From Gordionus sp. m RMFG-2023 (Eukaryota; Nematomorpha; Gordioida; Chordodea; Parachordodidae): DNA of 64,000 nucleotides. Position 1 is the stretch's first letter, and every line of letters begins with the position of its first letter. The DNA is taken from assembly GCF_954871325.1 (NCBI RefSeq), contig NC_088776.1, positions 51,602,569 to 51,666,568 of the forward strand, written 5' to 3'. The notes beneath the pieces are model-generated. The model worked only from the letters and a program-made list of their open reading frames with translations. It did no database searches and was not told the DNA's origin. A program made the position numbers and the translations under genes. This document shows positions 58,406-64,000 of the stretch, in pieces.

Positions 58406-60243
58406 CAGGCGCGTACGCAGCGGGGGGGGAAACAGGGGGACAAATCCCCCCCCCCCCCCCAAAGCCAAAAAATGCAGATGCCGGATTATATTTTTCAAAA
58501 ATATTATTGTTAATATTAATTTATATTTGTTAATATTTATTCTTATCATTAATTACATTTATTTATCACATTCATCTACTAAGTTATTTTATTAATCAAT
58601 TTCGATTTCAAGTTTTCCTTGGCGTAATTTACCTATTATTTTCAAATTTTAGTGGCGTAATATTTATCTAAATTTCTAATAAAATAATAATTATCTCTGA
58701 AACTCCTTGTCCAACAGGGAGAAAAAAATTGCAAGCTTGTCCAACGAGATCGAGTCTCCGCCACAGTAACAGCTATTTTGGAGTTAGAAGAGCTGATTAT
58801 TAATGCTATTACTGAAATATCACAATGGCTTGAAAGAAATATTTCCTCAGAAGCAAGAAAATTATTGGATTCAATACTTATTCCAAATTTTTATTCTCAT
58901 TAGAATGTATTATTTAATTATACAACTATTTTATGTAATACTTTTCAAAAACATAACATTAACTTGATTAAGAAGATGAGAATAGCGGAGAGCATTTTAT
59001 TAGAACTCAAGGAAATAGAGCTAGTGTTGTTGAAGAATTTCATATTTTATATGTTATTGTTGAGTCAAAAGCAGAGCTATACGTGTTAAATATTTGTCCC
59101 CCTCGACTTGCAGCAAGCAAGCTCATCATCAAAACATTAATATAGGATCAGTAGAAGAGTATTATAAAACAAATGTCCCCTCTCCCAACCTTTTTCATAT
59201 GGTGATAGAAAAAAAATATAAATATTTGTTATATTTTTATCATGAAGATGTTAAAATATCTTATGATGCCTTATTAGCTGAATAACTATGATTAAAAGAT
59301 TAACTATGGTTGATACAGTCCCAAAAAATGCTATGGATGCTTTTTATTTCTAACACATTTTAGATTATACTCCCAATTATTAAAATGGTTATATATATAT
59401 TAGCAGCTCTTTAGTAAACTAATGAGAGAACATTCACTTTTTTAAGAAGAATAACAGAGCCTTGCAGAGGTACCATTTGCAGGACCAGGCCCAGATTTTT
59501 TTTAAAATTTTTTTCCGGCCCGGGTTTTTTTTAAAAAAATTTTCAGGCCCGGCCCGGCTAGCCCAGCCCGAATTTTTTAAAATAAATTAATTTATTTTTG
59601 ATATTTATAGCTAATAATGGCGATTTCAAATATTTGGTTTTAAAATATACAACTCGGCTCGGATATTTTTTCTTAAAAAATTTTCAGGCCCAGCCCGGGT
59701 GTTTTTTTAAAAAAAAATTACGAGCCCGGCGCGGGTATATTTAAAAAAATTAAAATTCGGGGGCCGGGCCTGCAAGTCTGTGAAAAACATACCTATGAAA
59801 TACAACATCTGAAAGTAGATTGAATGATTTGGATCTTTTGAATATTCATAGACATTTAACGCCAAGCAAGGATTGATAATTGAAAAATTAGCTCAAAACA
59901 TACAAAATACAATTATTCCTAAGAAACTTTTTGTGTATTAATTTATATTTACAACATTTAAATTTTTTATACTTTATATATTTTAAAAGCTCAAAAAATT
60001 CAAATTTCAATTTTGGGTCATTTAAGTGATTCATATCGTGGGTTATATTCACTTTATATTTTATGATTCACATTTAAATGCCGGTTTATATATATAATTT
60101 TTTTAATTCACATTAGTTTAAAATTGTGTATTAGAAAAGTTATTAATCCTAATAAATTTATGCTTAGTATTTTTAATTAAAAATATTATTTCTTAAAAAA
60201 TTTATTATCCCCCCCCCAGACCAAATTCCTGCGTACGCGCCTG
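58406..60243 (+). mobile_element. ZMYM/TTF-type hAT transposon, decayed
   Basis: The ends CAGGCGCGTACGCAG and its complement are perfect 15-bp inverted repeats. The target duplication ttcccctt at 58398-58405 and 60244-60251 is perfect. Transposase remnants on the plus strand: a VTAILELEELIINAITEISQ region; PSTCSKQAHHQNINIGSVEE with EEYYKTNV (family form RTAxRQTHRSN...PEEYY); EHSLFLRRITEPCR, the AERSFSxLRRIK region; and SRLNDLDLLNIHRHLTPSKD at the C-terminus. The last two are separated by a CCGG-rich insert. A G run and a C run of 8-14 bases lie just inside the left end. It is inactive. Confidence 0.9.
59465..59790. mobile_element. CCGG-rich hAT MITE nested in the ZMYM-type hAT
   Basis: The left side reads cagaggtaccatttgcagg with accaggcccag; the right side reads gggggccgggcctgcaag with tctgtg. 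The centre holds repeated ggcccggcccggctagccc and cagcccgggtg. It splits the conserved C-terminal region of the host transposase, so it is younger than that copy. Exact ends and target duplication are uncertain. Confidence 0.7.
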
Positions 60244-60251
60244 TTCCCCTT

Positions 60252-61680
60252 CATCTAATCTTATTGAAATTTTCGATGACTCCATATAGCATGGGGAGGT
60301 AGTATCCATAATGATACCATCATATATTTTATTTATATAAATAAAAATAAAACTTTTTATTATAATAAATGTTAAAAATAATCAATACTTTTATTTCATA
60401 GAGTGATGGGTTAAACGAAATGCCTTTCAATTTTGTCTATTACAGCCAATGACAAATAAATATTTCAAAAATTTATAAACAAAAGTTATAAGGTTTTGAT
60501 TTTTTTTATGACTGTGTATCACTATCCATTAATAAAATAATACTCCATCTCCACTACTAAAGAAACTTCACTATAAAATTTTTGAAAAATTCATGGTCTC
60601 AGGAATTGAAAGAAAGAAAAAAAAAATTTTTGGAGTGGGTTGAGAGTGATTTCCCTGTATTCCAATATAATATACTAGTATTTTTGCAATTCTTACATTG
60701 TAAATTAAGCCATAATAAAGCCATGGACTCACGCTTGTCTACTGAAAAAAATTTATATTATATCAAAACGAAAGTTTTATCAATTGAAGTATTAATTCCA
60801 CAAAAAAAAATCATTTATACTCTTCTTTTATACTAATCTCCAACAAAATTTGATATATAAATAATAATTGACGGGGGGGGGGGGGTTATAATTAATGAAG
60901 TCAATAGAATATCAACTGTGGCAAAGGCAGAACCGCAGGCCCGGAAGAACAAAAACTAATTAGCCAATTGGGGGAAAAGTTTACTGTACCTTTTAAAAAT
61001 TTTTATATAAAAAATCCGATCAATACAAAATCTTATGACTGTGAAGTGATATTTTTTTAGACTAATAAAAAATTTTAAGGCAAATCATATTGTGCTATAT
61101 TTTCAATTCATAATTTGAAAGCAGGTATACGAAAAGAACGACATTTAACAAGCGCCCTATTTTCTATAAATATAAATATATTTGAAGAATTGTGATTATT
61201 ATTATTAAGTTAAAAGTTAATAATAAATTGATAAATGATGAACATATAAAAAAATTTTAAAAAAATATTAAAATTTAAAAAAAATATACTCCAACCAAAA
61301 AATAGTTATTTATAAAATTATTGAATATGCAATGAAATGAAATAACCTTCAACCCTCTAAAAATTATTTATAAAACAAGAGGATAAGTATTAGTTTCATT
61401 TTATTGGCAAAAAAAGTATATTTTGTAAATTTATAGTAATCATGGCAGCCCGTATTATTTGTAACCTTGTAAAAATACCAAAATTTTTAGAAATATCTTT
61501 AAAAGATAACGATTTTTAATAGATCCATTTATTTTTTTAGTGCAGGGAATAAAATGGATAAATATAAAATTTATTTTAAAAAAAACTATATTCAAAAGAG
61601 GAAGGAAGAGTGATAATGTTATTCGATTTACGTATAATTAATAACAACCAACTTTGACCTTTAAAAAATAAATTAAACAG
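60252..61680. other. Upstream of annexin, nothing firm
   Basis: AT-rich, with a G run at 60872-60884. A plus-strand frame at 60582-60836 (SWSQELKERKKKFLEWVESD) is open for 84 codons but begins at TTG, has no clear splice signals and no family match. No annexin promoter element could be identified. Confidence 0.35.
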
Positions 61681-62846
61681 GCAAATGCTCAAGAAATACC
61701 GGGTGAAGATGATATGAGTGTTGATAGCAATCAAGGACCTTTTATAGCTGCTGGCAGACAATTTCATGGAACTGTGAAGGATTTTTCCCCGTTTGACGCT
61801 AAGGTAGACGCTCAAAAACTTAGAAAAGCTATGAAGGGAATAGGTTAGAAACAATCATTGTAAAAAAAAAAATAATATCCCACTTTTTAAAGAAAAATAA
61901 ATTATGTGAGAAATTTATACTCTTTAATATAATTTTGTTGAAGTAAAAAGACTCTCAAATATCAATTTTAATTTTTGAGATTAAAAATAATCAATAAATA
62001 TGAATTTCATTGTTTAACAAAATAAATGGGATAGCAGCATTCTAATACAGTATTGCACACGAAAAGGGATAATAATGGATTTTTTTATAAATGTAAAGAA
62101 TTGCTGTTAAGGTTTTAAAGCTTACAATATTGGGTTATGTTACATATATTTCAAATTGAATTTAAAAAAACAAATAGAGAATTGAACTTACCTTAATCAA
62201 GGTGTTTTTTTGTTTAGCCTACAAAAATTGAGAGTTGGTCGATGCGTTAGGTATCTCTAATCCTCCCCTTCCCCTCTTTTCTAGTGATTTTCTATTAGTC
62301 TCGACATTTTTTCCCCATATTTATTCATGGAAAATTATCATATAAATATTTAGTATAGCATCATCTAACTAATATTTGCAATATTTGTCGAGGATTTCAG
62401 GATGTCTCCCTCGACAAATATTGCAGATAGAAATCCTGAAATCTCTATTTCAGAACCTTATAAGATTTTCCATCCTATACTTATCATTTCTTTTCATATA
62501 TTTAATTTTTTTTTTATTGCCTTCTTAACAGGTACGGATGAAAATACGGTTATCAATATTTTGACCAAACGATCCGAAAAACAGAGGCAGGAGATTATAA
62601 AAGCTTATAAGACTCTCTATCGAAAGGTTTAATTAATATTCAATTCCATTTATTCCTAGGAATCATTCATTCACTTTGTTTATTTGAAGTATAGCCTACT
62701 ATACCATCTTTAAAATTATAATTATTTTAAAGAACTTACAATCTTCTGTTAAAGGTGATTTCTCCGGCATAACAAAGGAAGCCTTACTTGCTTTATTATA
62801 CCCACGTGATACTTACTTGGCAGTACTTTTGCATCAAGCGGTCAAG
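61681..62846 (+). CDS. Annexin, 5' portion, gene continues past the window
   Basis: Calcium-dependent phospholipid-binding protein built of four annexin repeats. Exons 61681-61843, 62532-62626 and 62733-62846 have GT/AG borders and join in phase. The protein starts at ATG 61714 (MSVDSNQGPFIAAGRQFHGT), then DFSPFDAKVDAQKLRKAMKG, IGTDENTVINILTKRSEKQR, QEIIKAYKTLYRK, then SSVKGDFSGITKEALLALLY and PRDTYLAVLLHQAVK. This is a short N-terminal tail plus most of repeat I, with the type II calcium site words MKGIGTDE. The frame is open upstream of the ATG to the acceptor at 61680, so a 5' untranslated or extra coding exon is likely. Repeats II-IV must lie beyond 64000. Confidence 0.93.
62377..62443. 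repeat. Two interleaved perfect inverted repeats in annexin intron
   Basis: Arm A tgcaatatttgtcgag (62377-62392) pairs with 62410-62425; arm B gatttcaggat (62393-62403) pairs with 62433-62443. The order A-B-A'-B' is that of an H-type pseudoknot in RNA. It lies about 90 bases before the exon 2 acceptor. Confidence 0.85.
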
Positions 62847-63696
62847 GTTTGTTCAGAGAAGAAAAAATATTATCATCTCTTAATAATTATAATAACTTTG
62901 TTTGAACTTTTTTCCCCTTAGTCCCTAAAAAATATTGATATATTAAAACTAAATAAATTGATTGTGCAATAAGTTGTAGCAAGTAACACTAGGTAAGCAG
63001 CGCCGTAAGCATCATTAAAAAAACACTAGTGGAAAAAAATAATTAATAAACACAATAACCCATAGATTTTTAAAAAGCCCTAAATATAATATTCCATAGG
63101 GGTTTTTAGCAAAATTGAGTTTTTAGCAAATATTTAAAACTTGATACATTTTATAGGGAGCGTTTTATAAATATTTTGAAGGATTTAGCCGGAAGAATTT
63201 TTTATATTGATCTATGTAAAAAATTAAGGGAAAGGTTCTAGATCGCTAAAACAAAAATCGTAAAAAATTGGGAATTCCACTTATATCTTCTAGAAAATTT
63301 TAAATATAAATTTAAAAGAAAAATTTGTAGAATAGTAGACCTTAATCTCGCAAGAAAAAAAAATTAAGTTGGCATTTGATCCATTTTTGATCGAAATTTC
63401 TCAAAAAGAACTCGCTCTAAGTCTATTAAGTTCCATACACCCTTTTAAAATAAAATACAAAAATTCCTCATCCGGCAAATATTTTTCATGTAAATCTTAA
63501 AAAAACGAAAAATCATTGCCAAATTATCTTAAATTAACGAGACAGGCATAACTCTTTTATATATGTTGTTTAAATATGATTTCAGCACGGTATAAATGAA
63601 TTAAGTTTTAAAAAAAATTCCAACCCCTAATAAGCTTAACCCCTGTCATATTATATAAAAGTAAAGAGATTGATTATATTATATATCTACTATACT
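62847..63696. other. Annexin intron 3, partial
   Basis: No further annexin exon is visible. AT-rich with no defined repeat until the hAT at 63697. Confidence 0.5.
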
Positions 63697-64000
63697 CAGG
63701 CGCGTACGCAGCGGAAGCCAAAAAATGCAGATGCCGGATTATATTTTTCAAAAATATTATTGTTAATATTAATTTATATTTGTTAATATTTATTCATATC
63801 TCACATATATATATATTTAATTACATTTATCGCCATAAAATGGAGAAGAAGACATTCATCTACTAAATTATTTTATCAATTAATTTCGATTTCAAGTTTT
63901 CCTTGGCGTAATTTACCTATTATTTTCAAATTTTAGTGGCGTATTATTTATCTAAATTTCTAGTCAAATAATAATTATTTTTAAAACTCCTTGTCCAACA
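63697..64000 (+). mobile_element. Left end of a second ZMYM/TTF-type hAT, cut by the window
   Basis: Starts CAGGCGCGTACGCAGCGG and follows the 58406 element closely (gcagatgccggattatattt, ttccttggcgtaatttacc, actccttgtccaaca). It lacks the G and C runs present in the other copy and has a short extra segment near 63800-63855. It sits in annexin intron 3. Confidence 0.88.

Noticed and set aside
58331-58595. Frames on both strands with GGGGG and PPPPP stretches
   Set aside because: They are read through the G and C homopolymers at the hAT end.
61576-61854. 92-codon minus-strand frame
   Set aside because: Antisense of annexin exon 1.
1-64000. CRISPR arrays, operons, bacterial promoters, rRNA
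   Set aside because: None seen; exon-intron structure and transposons show a eukaryotic nuclear sequence, and the tandem repeats are not spacer-repeat arrays.

Overview
This is very AT-rich animal nuclear DNA with small exons, GT-AG introns, dense nested DNA transposons and frequent long G or C homopolymers. No gene proves the species. The gene set, base composition and hAT load fit an arthropod, and a copepod such as a sea louse is my best guess.

Four host genes are well supported by exons that join in phase. (1) dUTPase, minus strand, 25758 to 15068: five exons giving a complete 144-residue enzyme. (2) An EF-hand protein of the essential myosin light chain/calmodulin class, plus strand, 31961-33500: four exons, 165 residues. 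(3) A STELLO/DUF288-type Golgi glycosyltransferase-like protein, minus strand, 47683 to 44282, with a probable signal-anchor exon at 48204-48051. (4) The 5' part of an annexin, plus strand, 61681-62846, running out of the window. Weaker candidate exons lie at 5.66-6.07 kb, 39.36-40.07 kb, 52.37-52.51 kb and 53.83-53.92 kb.

The rest is mostly mobile DNA. 0-4.2 kb: a dispersed repeat broken by a small hAT element, then a Tc1/mariner-type element carrying a foldback and another hAT. 7.6-9.6 kb: a decayed retroelement; pieces of the same type recur at 26.2-27.0 and 49.7-50.7 kb. 12.9-14.2 kb: second copies of the repeats from the left end. 15-25.8 kb: the dUTPase gene, whose 7.4-kb second intron holds a dimeric tandem repeat, a 1.3-kb hAT inserted into it, an older hAT relic with a 700-bp hAT inside it, and two foldback elements. 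34.3-36.0 kb: a possible piggyBac-type element. 36.9-38.7 kb: a decayed hAT with a readable transposase. 40.7-41.3 kb: a GC-richer tRNA-headed SINE with an internal minisatellite and target duplications. 55.1-56.5 kb: the sister of the 19-kb hAT. 58.4-60.2 kb: a ZMYM/TTF-type hAT, with the left end of a relative at the right edge of the window.

The four host genes have unrelated jobs: nucleotide-pool sanitation, contractile or calcium-type regulation, Golgi glycosylation and membrane binding. I see no operon or functional cluster. The features most worth following are the SINE, the paired hAT family with subterminal palindromes, the dimeric intronic array, the interleaved inverted repeats in the annexin intron and the three-hairpin GC-rich patch at 58.1 kb.
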